Below are positions 28,786 through 37,266 of a DNA stretch of 64,000 nucleotides, one piece after another. The position numbers were made by a program, and so were the translations under genes. Positions within the stretch are counted from its first letter, which is position 1, and the number at the start of each line of letters is the position of its first letter. The notes beneath the pieces were generated by a model. That model had not been told where the DNA came from and ran no database searches. It worked only from the letters and a program-made list of their open reading frames with translations. This DNA comes from Pseudogemmobacter hezensis (GTDB taxonomy: Bacteria > Pseudomonadota > Alphaproteobacteria > Rhodobacterales > Rhodobacteraceae), in assembly GCF_013155295.1 (NCBI RefSeq), contig NZ_JABJXT010000008.1:1-64000 (forward strand), written 5' to 3'.

Positions 28786-29796
28786 CTAGCTGGCCTGAAC
28801 ATTGGTCATATCGGCCAGCTTCCCCTTCGGCCAAAGTCTGAAGATCCGCCAGCAAACCACCAATGCAAAAGCGGAAATCGGAATCAGGACTGCCGCGCTG
28901 GTTCCCAGGGCACCGCCTTTTGCCAGGGCCTCTGCCACCAGCGCCACCGGCCAGATCACGCTGCCCCAGATCGGGGTGAATCCGGCCCGCGTCAGCCAGC
29001 TGACCGCTGCAACCATACCGAAAAGCAGCAAAAGCGCCACCAATCCGAGGATTGCAGCCGCCATCTCGTAGCCGAAACTCAGCGCCACAATTGACGCCAG
29101 CGCGACCGGCGCGAGATGAAGCAAAAGCATCGGCCGCAAGGGTGCCGGGTTCTGCTGACGCAGCAGCCCGATCGCGCCTGCCAGCAGGCAAAGGCTTGCC
29201 GGCACCAGACAGATCACCGACAAAGCCGCAGCGAGGCCGGTCCAGCCCAATCCGATGAGCGTGGGCACCGCGACCAGAGGCCCCGCATAAATCAGCTGCA
29301 TGCCAGGATCCGGCCAGGCCCAGGAATGAGGCGCAGTTCCGCGCCGGTTGCGCCAGACCAGGGTGAAAAAGACCAGCGCCATAATCAAATGCGCCACCAT
29401 CGCCAGGACGACCAGCACAAGTGACGCCCGCGGTGCGTAGGGCGCGATCATCTGCCCGGCAATCATCCCCGAAATCGTCGCCGAAAAGAGCCCGTTTCTG
29501 GAAGCCAAAACCCGCAAATCATCAGCAATTACAGTGGCCCGCCGCCCGATCCTGACAATCAGCGCGAAGATGCAGAACAGCCAGAGCGCCAGCAGGATCC
29601 CCGCCGCAGCATCCGCCGCCGCCAGTGGCAGATCGGCCTGCACCAGCAGCTGCCGCGCAACCAGCTGTATCGCCATCACCCCGACCAGCGCAGTAAAGAT
29701 CACAGGGGGCGTTCGCGCAAACAGCGCCGTCTTGCGCGGCGGAAACTCTGGCACGGGAAAGCGTTTGGGCCGAAAGCCTGCAGGGTCGTCGGACAT
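28786..29796 (-). CDS. TDT/TehA-family membrane transporter
   Basis: An integral membrane protein of about 336 residues with around ten hydrophobic helices. The N-terminus (FPVPEFPPRKTALFARTPPV) is the stretch I associate with rhodobacteral tellurite-resistance/dicarboxylate (TDT, SLAC1-like) proteins; later motifs are weaker. Three consecutive ATGs (29802, 29799, 29796) follow a GGAG; the third has the best spacing and gives MSDDPAGF. Anion or dicarboxylate efflux is the usual family role; resistance to tellurite is only a historical label. It is convergent with the amidotransferase gene. Confidence 0.65.
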   Translation of the reverse strand: MSDDPAGFRPKRFPVPEFPPRKTALFARTPPVIFTALVGVMAIQLVARQLLVQADLPLAAADAAAGILLALWLFCIFALIVRIGRRATVIADDLRVLASRNGLFSATISGMIAGQMIAPYAPRASLVLVVLAMVAHLIMALVFFTLVWRNRRGTAPHSWAWPDPGMQLIYAGPLVAVPTLIGLGWTGLAAALSVICLVPASLCLLAGAIGLLRQQNPAPLRPMLLLHLAPVALASIVALSFGYEMAAAILGLVALLLLFGMVAAVSWLTRAGFTPIWGSVIWPVALVAEALAKGGALGTSAAVLIPISAFALVVCWRIFRLWPKGKLADMTNVQAS

Positions 29797-29931
29797 CATC
29801 ATCTCCGGGTTCAGTCTGCCCGCCTGTCTGATCGGCAATTGCGATCATCTCAAGGCGTTCTGATGTCGCGCTTTGGCTTGCCAATCACATGCCCGGCCCG
29901 CAGTCTTGGCAAAACGAGGGAGAGAGACCAG

Positions 29932-30912
29932 ATGCCATCCGCGCCAAAAACGCCCAGCAATCCACCCAGGCTGAACCTGCCCTTTGTCGGCATTTCGACC
30001 TTTGGCAAAAACCCTTATCAGCCCGACTGGAGCCAGATTGACGCCGATGTCGCGGTGATGGGCGCGCCCTTCGACTTTGGCACCCAGTTCCGCGCCGGGG
30101 CGCGTTTCGGGCCAAGGGCGATCCGTGAGGCCTCGACGCTGTTTTCCTTCGGTCTGGGTGGCGCCTATGACCATGAGGATGACGCGACCTACCTGGGCGA
30201 GGATGTGCGCATCGTCGATATTGGCGATGCCGATATCATCCACACCGATACCGAGGGCAGCCACGCCAATATCGAGGCGGGCGTGCGGGCGATGCTGGCG
30301 GCGGGGGCGCTGCCGGTGGTGCTGGGGGGCGATCACTCGGTCAATATCCCCTGTATCCGGGCCTTTGACGATCAGGGGCCGATCCATATCCTGCAGATCG
30401 ACGCGCATCTGGATTTCGTCGATATCCGCCACGGGGTGCGCCATGGCCATGGCAATCCGATGCGCCGCGCGGCCGAGAAGGACTATGTCAGCGGCATCAC
30501 CGCTTTGGGGATCCGCAATGTCTCATCCACCGCGAAGGACGGCTATGATGCGGCGCGGAAGATGGGGGATGATATCCTGTCAGTGCGCCAGACCCGCAAG
30601 CTGGGGGTTGAGGGCGTCATGGCGCGGATCCCGGCAGGTGCCCGCATCTATGTGACGCTGGACATTGACGGCTTTTGCCCCTCGATCGCGCCGGGGACAG
30701 GCACGCCCTCGCATGGCGGTTTCCTTTATTATGAGGTGCTTGAGATCCTGCAGGCTATTGCCAATCGCCATGAGGTGGTCGGCATGGATCTGGTCGAGGT
30801 GGCGCCTGATTATGATCCATCAGGCTCGACCCAGATCCTGGCGGCGCAGGTGCTGCTGAATTTTCTGGGCTTCATCTTCCATGCCCGCAGCAAGGCTGCA
30901 AAAAGCGGGTAA
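29932..30912 (+). CDS. speB: ureohydrolase family protein (agmatinase-like)
   Basis: A manganese ureohydrolase of 326 residues that hydrolyses agmatine (or a related guanidino compound) to an amine and urea. Metal motifs are present: GGDHSVNIP, IDAHLDF and the DID of TLDIDGF. The last signature normally reads DxDxxDP, but here it is DIDGFCPS, so the third Asp is replaced by Cys; the two metal-binding Asp remain. GTGTPSHGG follows as usual. The ATG at 29932 has GAGGGAGAG upstream. glk follows 128 bp downstream on the same strand. Substrate identity is not certain. Confidence 0.85.
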   Translation: MPSAPKTPSNPPRLNLPFVGISTFGKNPYQPDWSQIDADVAVMGAPFDFGTQFRAGARFGPRAIREASTLFSFGLGGAYDHEDDATYLGEDVRIVDIGDADIIHTDTEGSHANIEAGVRAMLAAGALPVVLGGDHSVNIPCIRAFDDQGPIHILQIDAHLDFVDIRHGVRHGHGNPMRRAAEKDYVSGITALGIRNVSSTAKDGYDAARKMGDDILSVRQTRKLGVEGVMARIPAGARIYVTLDIDGFCPSIAPGTGTPSHGGFLYYEVLEILQAIANRHEVVGMDLVEVAPDYDPSGSTQILAAQVLLNFLGFIFHARSKAAKSG

Positions 30913-30981
30913 GACTGGCGCAGAGCGCGATCACGGCAAAGCCTTGCCCGAAGGCGGGCTTAGCCGCTATTCATGTGACAG

Positions 30982-30995
30982 TGATAGCGATAACA
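30982..30995. promoter_or_regulatory. operator candidate upstream of glk
   Basis: TGATAGCGATAACA matches 12 of 14 positions of the palindrome TGTTAGCGCTAACA, found also upstream of both gap genes. It lies 45 bp before the glk ATG, where a repressor could occlude a promoter. Confidence 0.5.
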
Positions 30996-31040
30996 TCTGC
31001 GCAGCCCCGCCTGCGCAGACTTTGCAGATGGAGCGGCCCG

Positions 31041-32021
31041 ATGTCCCTTGCGATCCTTGCCGATATTGGCGGCACCAATACGAGGGTGGCGCTGTCAGAG
31101 GCGGGCAAGGTGGTGGCGGGTTCAATCCGGCGCTTTCCCAATGGCGAATACAAAGCGCGCGGCGAGGATATCGCGGCGGTGTTGCGCGACTATCTGCAAG
31201 GCAGCGGTGCCAGCGTCGAGGGTGTCTGCGTCGCGGCGGCTGGCCCGGTGCAGGACGGCGTCGCCACGATGACCAATCTCGACTGGGTGATGGATGCCGA
31301 TAAGCTGCGCCGCGCCACCGGGGCTGCGCGGGTCTCGATCCTGAATGATCTGCAGGCGCAGGGGCATGCGCTTGGGCATATCCCGGATACCGCTTTGCGC
31401 CCGCTGATTGATGGCGCGGCCATTCCGGGCCAGACCATGCTGGTGGTGGGCCTGGGCACCGGGGTCAATGCGGCCCCGGTTTATGGCCAGGGCGCGGCCC
31501 GGGTGGTGCCGCCCTCGGAAAGCGGCCATATGAATATGCCGGTGCGAAATGAGGAAGATTTCGCGCTGATGCGTTTCATCGAGGCGCTGCTGCATCAGCG
31601 CGGCGAGATCCCCCATTGCGGCGTCGAAGAGGTGCTGGCCGGGCGCGGGCTCGCCAATCTCTACAGCTTCGCAACCCGTCAGACCGGAACGCCAGGCGCG
31701 AAATCCTCGGCGGAAATTCTGGCGCTGCTGGCCGAGAATGACCCCGCCGCGCTGGCGGCGGCCCGGCTTTACAGCCATATCCTCGCAGGGTTTCTGGCCG
31801 ATCTGGCGCTGAGCTATCTGCCCTGGGGCGGGATTTATCTGATCGGCGGCATGGCGCGGGCGATGACGCCCTGGTTCGGCACCAATGCCATCGCCGATGC
31901 CTTCCGCGAGCCGCGCCGTGTGGATCTGCTGACCCATGCCTTCCGGGTCTCGGTGGTTGAGGATGATTATGCCGCCCTGACCGGCTGCGCCGCCTGGCTT
32001 GAGGCCTCACGCGAGGCGTGA
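31041..32021 (+). CDS. glk: glucokinase
   Basis: Phosphorylates glucose with ATP, feeding the Entner-Doudoroff pathway typical of this group; 326 residues. The ASKHA phosphate-1 motif is ILADIGGTNTRVAL (residues 5-18), and the second phosphate motif is VVGLGTGVNAA. The sugar-binding region includes LNDLQAQGHAL with the catalytic-base Asp and PSESGHMNMP. The YLPWGGIYLIGGMAR stretch is adenosine-binding. The ATG at 31041 is chosen; the frame opens at 30975 but that part overlaps the operator-like site. No zwf/edd genes are adjacent. Confidence 0.93.
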   Translation: MSLAILADIGGTNTRVALSEAGKVVAGSIRRFPNGEYKARGEDIAAVLRDYLQGSGASVEGVCVAAAGPVQDGVATMTNLDWVMDADKLRRATGAARVSILNDLQAQGHALGHIPDTALRPLIDGAAIPGQTMLVVGLGTGVNAAPVYGQGAARVVPPSESGHMNMPVRNEEDFALMRFIEALLHQRGEIPHCGVEEVLAGRGLANLYSFATRQTGTPGAKSSAEILALLAENDPAALAAARLYSHILAGFLADLALSYLPWGGIYLIGGMARAMTPWFGTNAIADAFREPRRVDLLTHAFRVSVVEDDYAALTGCAAWLEASREA

Positions 32022-32050
32022 AGCCAGGCGTGAAACCAGGCAGGCGCTTA

Positions 32051-32710
32051 TCACCCCGGCAGGTGCTCTTTCAGGAAGCCAAGCGCGGCGCCCAGACCAT
32101 CGGGCGCGATGCCATGGCCGGTGCCCTTCATCACATGGGCATAGGTGTCAAACCCCGCCCCGGACAGCGCATCGCCCGCCAGCGCCAGGTTTTCAAAGGG
32201 CACCACCGGATCCTGATCGCCATGGATCAAAAGGACCGGCGGCTTAACCCGCGTCTCAGCCGCCAGCAGTTCGGGGGCGAGCAGGCGGCCTGAGATCGCC
32301 ACCACCGCCGCCACCGGATCAGCCCGGCGCGGGGCGACATGCAGGCTCATCATCGCGCCCTGGGAAAAGCCCAAAAGCGCCAGCGCCGAAGCGGGCAGCC
32401 CCTCATCGGCAAGCCGCTGGTCTATGAAAGCGTTCAGATCATCCGCCGCGGCCAAAAGCCCCTGACGCGCCGCCTCTTCGCTGGAGCCATCCAGCCAGGG
32501 GATCGGAAACCATTGCCGCCCGAAGGGATTGCCTGCGCAGGGCTCTGGCGCATCGGGGGCGACAAAAACCGTATCCGGCAGATGCGGGGCCAGCGGATCG
32601 GCAAGGCCCAAAAGGTCATTTCCATCGGCACCATAGCCATGCACCAGGATCACCAGCGATTTCGCCTGGCCCTTTTCGGGGCCTTTGCGACCGAATTTCA
32701 GCTCTCTCAT
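32051..32710 (-). CDS. alpha/beta-hydrolase (carboxylesterase / phospholipase family)
   Basis: A 219-residue carboxylesterase of the phospholipase/carboxylesterase (YpfH/EstB-like) family. The oxyanion strand is SLVILVHGYGADGNDL, the nucleophile elbow GFSQGAMMSL (Ser), the acid in LLIHGDQDPVVPF (Asp) and the His in KGTGHGIAPD. It overlaps the alkA stop by four bases (ATGA), so the two are translationally coupled. Natural substrate unknown; short acyl esters are usual. Confidence 0.88.
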   Translation of the reverse strand: MRELKFGRKGPEKGQAKSLVILVHGYGADGNDLLGLADPLAPHLPDTVFVAPDAPEPCAGNPFGRQWFPIPWLDGSSEEAARQGLLAAADDLNAFIDQRLADEGLPASALALLGFSQGAMMSLHVAPRRADPVAAVVAISGRLLAPELLAAETRVKPPVLLIHGDQDPVVPFENLALAGDALSGAGFDTYAHVMKGTGHGIAPDGLGAALGFLKEHLPG

Positions 32711-33342
32711 CCTGTGATCCCTTCGCGTCCCTTATCCACCCGGTAGTAGGACCATAAAAGCCGTGCCGCAACCGATCTCCAGGGGCTCCAGCTTTCTGCC
32801 ATGGCGCGAAAGGCTTTTTCCGTGGGGCGGGCGTCCAGCTGAAACAATCTGCGGGCGGATTCCTGCAAGGCCAGATCGCCGGGCGCGAAGATATCGGCAT
32901 GGCCAAGCGCAAACATCGCGTAGATCTCCGCCGTCCAGCTGCCGATCCCGGGCAGCGCCACCAGCGTCTTCACCACCTCCTCGCCCGGGGCCTGGCGCAG
33001 GGCCATATAATCCAGCCGCGCCTCGGCCAGGGCCTTGGCATAGCGGGCCTTTTGCCGCGAAAGGCCGGCGGCGCGCAGATCGTCATCGCAGGCAGCCCCA
33101 AGGCGCGCCTCATCCAGATAGCCCGCCTCTGCCATCCGCGCCCGGATCGCATTGGCCGAGGCGACCGAGACCTGCTGCGAGATGATCGCATCCAAAAGCG
33201 CCGCAAAACCATCAGGGCGCAGCCGCAAAGGCGGCAGACCTGTCAGGCGCGCGGCCTCGGCAAAGCGTGGCTCGGCCTGTGAAAGCCAGGCGATGCCTTC
33301 GGCAAGGCAGGCCTCGCCCCGGATGATACGTGGGTTTTCCAT
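32707..33342 (-). CDS. alkA: DNA-3-methyladenine glycosylase II (AlkA-like)
   Basis: A base-excision DNA glycosylase of the HhH-GPD superfamily, about 211 residues, removing alkylated bases. AIISQQVSVASANAI is the usual Q-rich helix. The helix-hairpin-helix GPD motif is LVALPGIGSWTAEIYAMFALG with the catalytic Asp in HADIFAPGDLAL. The ATG at 33342 (MENPRIIRGEA) is chosen over the upstream open frame. It lacks the N-terminal AlkA-N domain, so it is the short form. Translationally coupled to the esterase downstream. It is divergent from an MFS gene. Confidence 0.9.
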   Translation of the reverse strand: MENPRIIRGEACLAEGIAWLSQAEPRFAEAARLTGLPPLRLRPDGFAALLDAIISQQVSVASANAIRARMAEAGYLDEARLGAACDDDLRAAGLSRQKARYAKALAEARLDYMALRQAPGEEVVKTLVALPGIGSWTAEIYAMFALGHADIFAPGDLALQESARRLFQLDARPTEKAFRAMAESWSPWRSVAARLLWSYYRVDKGREGITG

Positions 33343-33467
33343 GCGCAAAACATGCGCATGATATGCCGGGAAAGGCAAAGACAAAGGCAATCTGTCGCAG
33401 CATGCCGCGCCTGCCCGCCTGCATCCGGGGATTGACCCCGGCGCAGCCTGCGGCCTCTTGTTGGGCC

Positions 33468-34694
33468 ATGACACAGGCCCATGATTCCCTCTCTGCACCC
33501 GTCTCTGACGCGCTTGCGCGGCGCAATGTGGCCATCCTGATCGCCGCCCAGGCGGTGCTGGGGGCGCAGCTGCCGATCATGTTCACCGTCGCGGGGCTGG
33601 CCGGGCAAAGCCTTGCACCGAATATCTGCTGGGCGACGCTGCCGATCACGCTGTCGGTGCTGGGCTCTATGCTGACCGCGACGCCGATTTCTGCGCTGAT
33701 GCAGCGCTATGGCCGGGTGCCGGGCTTTGTGCTGGGGGCGCTTGGCGGCGCGCTTGGCGGGGTCTTTGGCGCCTGGGGGCTTTGGGAGGGCAGCTTCGCG
33801 CTTTTCTGCCTCGGCGGTTTTTTCTCTGGCATCTATATGAGCGCGCAGGGCTTCTTCCGCTTTGCCGCCGCCGATACCGCGTCAGAGGCCTTTCGGCCCC
33901 GAGCGATCTCCTGGGTGATGGGCGGCGGGCTTTTGTCGGCCCTGCTGGGGCCCCTGATCGTGCGCGGCACGGCCGAGGCCTGGGTTGTCCCCTTCCTTGG
34001 CAGTTATCTGGCGATTATCGGTCTGAATCTTATCGGGGTTTTCCTGTTCTTCGCGCTGAAGATCCCGCGCCCCACGCGCCGGATCGACAGCGGTCAGGGC
34101 CGCAGCCGCGCCCAGCTCTTGCGCGATCCGACGATCCTTGTGGCGATGATCTGCGCCACCGTCGCCTATGCGCTGATGAACCTGGTGATGACCTCATCGC
34201 CGCTGGCGGTGGTTGGCTGCGGGTTCGAGACCGGGGATGCGGCCAATATCGTCTCGGCCCATGTGCTGGCAATGTATCTGCCCAGTTTCCTGACCGGCCA
34301 TTTGATCGCCCGGTTTGGCACGGAAAAGGTGATCGCCGCCGGGCTGGTGATCCTTTTGGGTGCGGGGGCTGTGGCGATGACCGGGGTGGCGCTTGAGAAC
34401 TTCTATGCCGCGCTGATCCTGCTGGGGCTTGGCTGGAATTTCGGCTTCATCGGGGCCACCACCATGCTGACCACCGCGCAGCGCCCTGAAGAGCGCGGCC
34501 GCCTGCAGGGGCTGAATGATCTGGTGGTGTTTGGCGGGGTGACGCTGGCCTCACTGGCATCGGGCGGGCTGATGAGCTGCTCGGGCGGCTCGGCCCAGAC
34601 GGGCTGGCAGATGGTCAATCTGGCGATGCTGCCCTTCCTGACCCTGGCCGGAGGGGCGCTGATCTGGCTGTGGCTGCGCCCGCGTGAGACCTGA
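33468..34694 (+). CDS. MFS transporter
   Basis: A major-facilitator permease of 408 residues with about 12 hydrophobic helices. The loop between helices 2 and 3 reads ISALMQRYGRVPGFVLG, the MFS motif A position. It resembles YfmO/YbjJ-like drug or unknown-substrate carriers; I cannot name the substrate. The ATG at 33468 (MTQAHDSLSAPVSDALARRN) begins a normal cytoplasmic N-terminus; the frame before it overlaps the alkA promoter region. A strong terminator follows six bases after the stop. Confidence 0.88.
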   Translation: MTQAHDSLSAPVSDALARRNVAILIAAQAVLGAQLPIMFTVAGLAGQSLAPNICWATLPITLSVLGSMLTATPISALMQRYGRVPGFVLGALGGALGGVFGAWGLWEGSFALFCLGGFFSGIYMSAQGFFRFAAADTASEAFRPRAISWVMGGGLLSALLGPLIVRGTAEAWVVPFLGSYLAIIGLNLIGVFLFFALKIPRPTRRIDSGQGRSRAQLLRDPTILVAMICATVAYALMNLVMTSSPLAVVGCGFETGDAANIVSAHVLAMYLPSFLTGHLIARFGTEKVIAAGLVILLGAGAVAMTGVALENFYAALILLGLGWNFGFIGATTMLTTAQRPEERGRLQGLNDLVVFGGVTLASLASGGLMSCSGGSAQTGWQMVNLAMLPFLTLAGGALIWLWLRPRET

Positions 34695-34699
34695 GACAT

Positions 34700-34724
34700 A
34701 AAGCCCCCGTTCAGGGGGCTTTTT
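34700..34724 (+). terminator. rho-independent terminator after the MFS gene
   Basis: AAAGCCCCC (34700-34708) and GGGGGCTTT (34714-34722) pair around GTTCA and run into TTTTT. Classic strong terminator; it also faces the convergent assembly-factor gene. Confidence 0.92.
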
Positions 34725-34794
34725 CGTTTGGGCCTTTGGTAAAACGCAAAGACGTCAGGCGGGCTTTCGCGGTCGTTCTTTACCAGCGCCCGCT

Positions 34795-35559
34795 TTACCA
34801 GCGCCCGGAAAAGGCCTGCCACAACAGACGCCCGCGCTTTGCAAACTCTGACAGCTCCAGCTGCCCCTGGGCCACCGCCTCTGGATCGGCAACCGCGCGG
34901 CGCAGCACCGCATCCGCCTGCCAGCCAGGCAGCAGCGCTGCAGCAACGGGCCGAGGTATCAGCCGCCGCCCGTCCCGCGCTATGGCAAGCCAGGAAAGCC
35001 CCTCACGCGCCAGTGTATCGGCGGCAGCGGGCAGCGCCACCCTGCCCCGCGCCTCAAGTTCCGGCACCGCCCGCAAATAATTGGCCAGCCCCGCCGCCCG
35101 GCCCCAGGCCATGACGGCAGCCTCGGCGTCGGGCCGCGCCCCAAGCGCCAGCGCTGAAAGCCAGGTAAGCCCGCCCCCGGTCGCATTCAGATAATCCGCA
35201 AAGGCGGCCTGATCGGCAAAGGGCTCGCCCCAGGCGTCATGGCGACGCGCCTCGATCATCGCGTCAAACACCGCAACCGGCAGGCCATGCGCCCGGATCA
35301 CCGTGTTCAATGGCCCTGCAACCTCATGCGCACGGGCAGCCTCACCGGCGGCTGCGGCCTCGACCACCTCACGCCACCATTGCAGGCGCATCTCGGCGAT
35401 CAGCGGCTCTTTCGTGGCCCAGGGAATTTTCGCCAGCTCAAGGTTCAGCGCGAAAAGCGGCAAAAGCTGCGCCCGCGCCGCCACAGGGGCCGCCATCAGC
35501 GCCTGCCAGCGGTCAGGATCGCCCTTTGCCACCAGCTCTGCACAGGCATCAAGGCTCAC
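34795..35559 (-). CDS. squalene/phytoene synthase-like protein (NDUFAF6 type)
   Basis: A 254-residue protein of the trans-isoprenyl synthase (squalene/phytoene synthase) fold. Visible features: FALNLELAKIPWATKEPLIAE with EMRLQWWREVV, typical of the family. The Asp-rich DxxxD motifs of true synthases are not evident; this class is related to NDUFAF6, a respiratory complex I assembly factor, and such genes are common in alphaproteobacteria. It overlaps the cimA stop by four bases (ATGA), implying coupled translation. A 13-bp direct repeat (TTACCAGCGCCCG) spans its stop codon. Confidence 0.8.
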   Translation of the reverse strand: MSLDACAELVAKGDPDRWQALMAAPVAARAQLLPLFALNLELAKIPWATKEPLIAEMRLQWWREVVEAAAAGEAARAHEVAGPLNTVIRAHGLPVAVFDAMIEARRHDAWGEPFADQAAFADYLNATGGGLTWLSALALGARPDAEAAVMAWGRAAGLANYLRAVPELEARGRVALPAAADTLAREGLSWLAIARDGRRLIPRPVAAALLPGWQADAVLRRAVADPEAVAQGQLELSEFAKRGRLLWQAFSGRW

Positions 35560-37181
35560 GCCGCGCCCCCGATCCCGCTGTCGCGCGTCAGCTTCCAGCG
35601 CACCGCATCCAGCAGCGCCTCGAATGAGGCGTCAACGATATTGGCCGAGACCCCCACCGTCGACCAGCGCCGACCCGCCCCGTCCTCGCTGTCGATGATG
35701 ACACGCGTCACGGCCTCGGTGCCGCCCTGGGTGATGCGCACCTTGAAATCGACCAGCCGCATATCATCAACCAGCCCCTGCCAGGGCCCCAGATCCTTGG
35801 CCAGCGCCTTCCAGAGCGCATTGACCGGGCCACGGTCCGCCCCCGCCTCATCCTGGCTTTCCGAGACCGAAAGCATCCGCTCACCGCCCGCATCGACCAC
35901 CACCACAGCCTCTGACAGCGTCTTGCGGCTGCCGTCGGGTTCCTGCCGCCGCTCGACCGTCACGCGGTAGCGCAGCACCTCAAAGAAATGCGCAGCCATG
36001 CCCAGCTCGCGCCGTGCCACCATCTCGAAAGAGGCCTGGGCGCCATCATAGGCATAGCCCTGATCCTCGCGGCGCTTGATCTCATCCAGGATGCGCGCCA
36101 GCCGCGGATCCTTCGGATCAACCTCGATCCCCGCCGCCGCCAGCCGCGCCCGCAGGTTCGACTGCCCGGCCTGGTTCGACATCGGGATCTGGCGCTCATT
36201 GCCGATCAGCGCCGGATCAAGATGCTCATAGGTTGAGGGATCCTTCAGGATCGCGCTGGCATGCAGCCCCGCCTTATGCGCGAAGGCCGAGGCCCCCACA
36301 TAGGGCGCTGAACGCAGCGGCACCCGGTTCAGAATGTCATCAAGCATACGGCTGGTTTTCACCAGCCCCGCCAGTGCCGCATCCGAGACCCCGGTCTCAA
36401 GCTGGCTGGCAAAGGGCTCTTTCAGCTTCAGCGTCGGGATCAGGGTGATCAGATTGGCATTGCCGCAGCGCTCGCCCAGACCGTTCAGCGTGCCCTGGAT
36501 CTGACGGCAACCGGCCTGAACAGCGGCCAGCGAATTGGCCACCGCATTGCCGGTATCGTCATGACAATGGATGCCCAGCTGCGCCCCGGGAATGCCCGCC
36601 GCGATCACCTCAGCCACCACGCGGCCCACCTCGCCCGGCAGGGTGCCGCCATTGGTGTCGCAAAGCACGATCCAACGCGCCCCGGCCGCCAGCGCCGCCT
36701 GCAAACACTCCAGCGCATAAGCCGGATTGGCGCGGTAGCCATCAAAGAAATGCTCGGCGTCAAACAAGGCCTCACGCCCCTTCGCCACCACATGCCGCAC
36801 CGAATCCGAGATCGCCGCGAGATTCTCTTCCAGCGTCACCCCAAGCGCAGTGATCACATGGAAATCATGCGTCTTGCCCACCAGGCAAACCGCGGGCGTT
36901 CCCGCATCCAGCACCGCCGCCAGCACATCGTCATTCTCAGCCGAGCGGCCAACCCGCTTCGTCATGCCAAAAGCGGTCATCACCGCCCGCGTCTGCGGTG
37001 CCTCGCGGAAGAAATCACTGTCGGTCGGATTGGCCCCGGGCCAGCCGCCCTCGATATAATCGACGCCCAACCCGTCAAGCGCCCGCGCAATCGAGATCTT
37101 TTCGCCCGCTGAGAACTGCACCCCCTGGGTCTGCTGCCCGTCACGCAGGGTGGTATCAAACAGGAAAAGCCGCTCTTTCAT
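35556..37181 (-). CDS. cimA: (R)-citramalate synthase
   Basis: Condenses pyruvate with acetyl-CoA to (R)-citramalate, an alternative start of isoleucine synthesis; 541 residues. The DRE-TIM barrel begins LFLFDTTLRDGQQTQGVQFS, with metal ligands in GIHCHDDTGNAVANS. GTLNGLGERCGNANL is the HMGL-like loop. The C-terminal LeuA-type allosteric domain (about 390-535) is present, consistent with isoleucine feedback. Length and the TQGVQFS variant favour CimA over isopropylmalate synthase. It ends in an ATGA overlap with the phytoene-synthase-like gene. Confidence 0.93.
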   Translation of the reverse strand: MKERLFLFDTTLRDGQQTQGVQFSAGEKISIARALDGLGVDYIEGGWPGANPTDSDFFREAPQTRAVMTAFGMTKRVGRSAENDDVLAAVLDAGTPAVCLVGKTHDFHVITALGVTLEENLAAISDSVRHVVAKGREALFDAEHFFDGYRANPAYALECLQAALAAGARWIVLCDTNGGTLPGEVGRVVAEVIAAGIPGAQLGIHCHDDTGNAVANSLAAVQAGCRQIQGTLNGLGERCGNANLITLIPTLKLKEPFASQLETGVSDAALAGLVKTSRMLDDILNRVPLRSAPYVGASAFAHKAGLHASAILKDPSTYEHLDPALIGNERQIPMSNQAGQSNLRARLAAAGIEVDPKDPRLARILDEIKRREDQGYAYDGAQASFEMVARRELGMAAHFFEVLRYRVTVERRQEPDGSRKTLSEAVVVVDAGGERMLSVSESQDEAGADRGPVNALWKALAKDLGPWQGLVDDMRLVDFKVRITQGGTEAVTRVIIDSEDGAGRRWSTVGVSANIVDASFEALLDAVRWKLTRDSGIGGAA

Positions 37182-37204
37182 CGCGCCACTCCTGTCTTTT
37201 CAAC

Positions 37205-37250
37205 TGTCGGAAAATATCCTCGGGGGGTGTGGGGGGCAGAAAGCCCCCCG
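37205..37250. repeat. Rhodobacteraceae-type GC hairpin element after cysS
   Basis: The block contains AAAATATCCTCGGGGGGTGT followed by a perfect hairpin GGGGGGC/GCCCCCC (37231-37249). I recall similar AT-box plus GGGG-hairpin elements near 3' ends in Rhodobacteraceae genomes, so it may be a dispersed repeat that also terminates cysS. Only one copy is visible in this window. Confidence 0.5.
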
Positions 37251-37266
37251 CTGCCTGCCGCTTCCA

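Noticed and set aside
34795-35559. Carotenoid or hopanoid synthesis gene
   Set aside because: The Asp-rich motifs of true phytoene/squalene synthases are not evident and no crt or hpn genes adjoin it.
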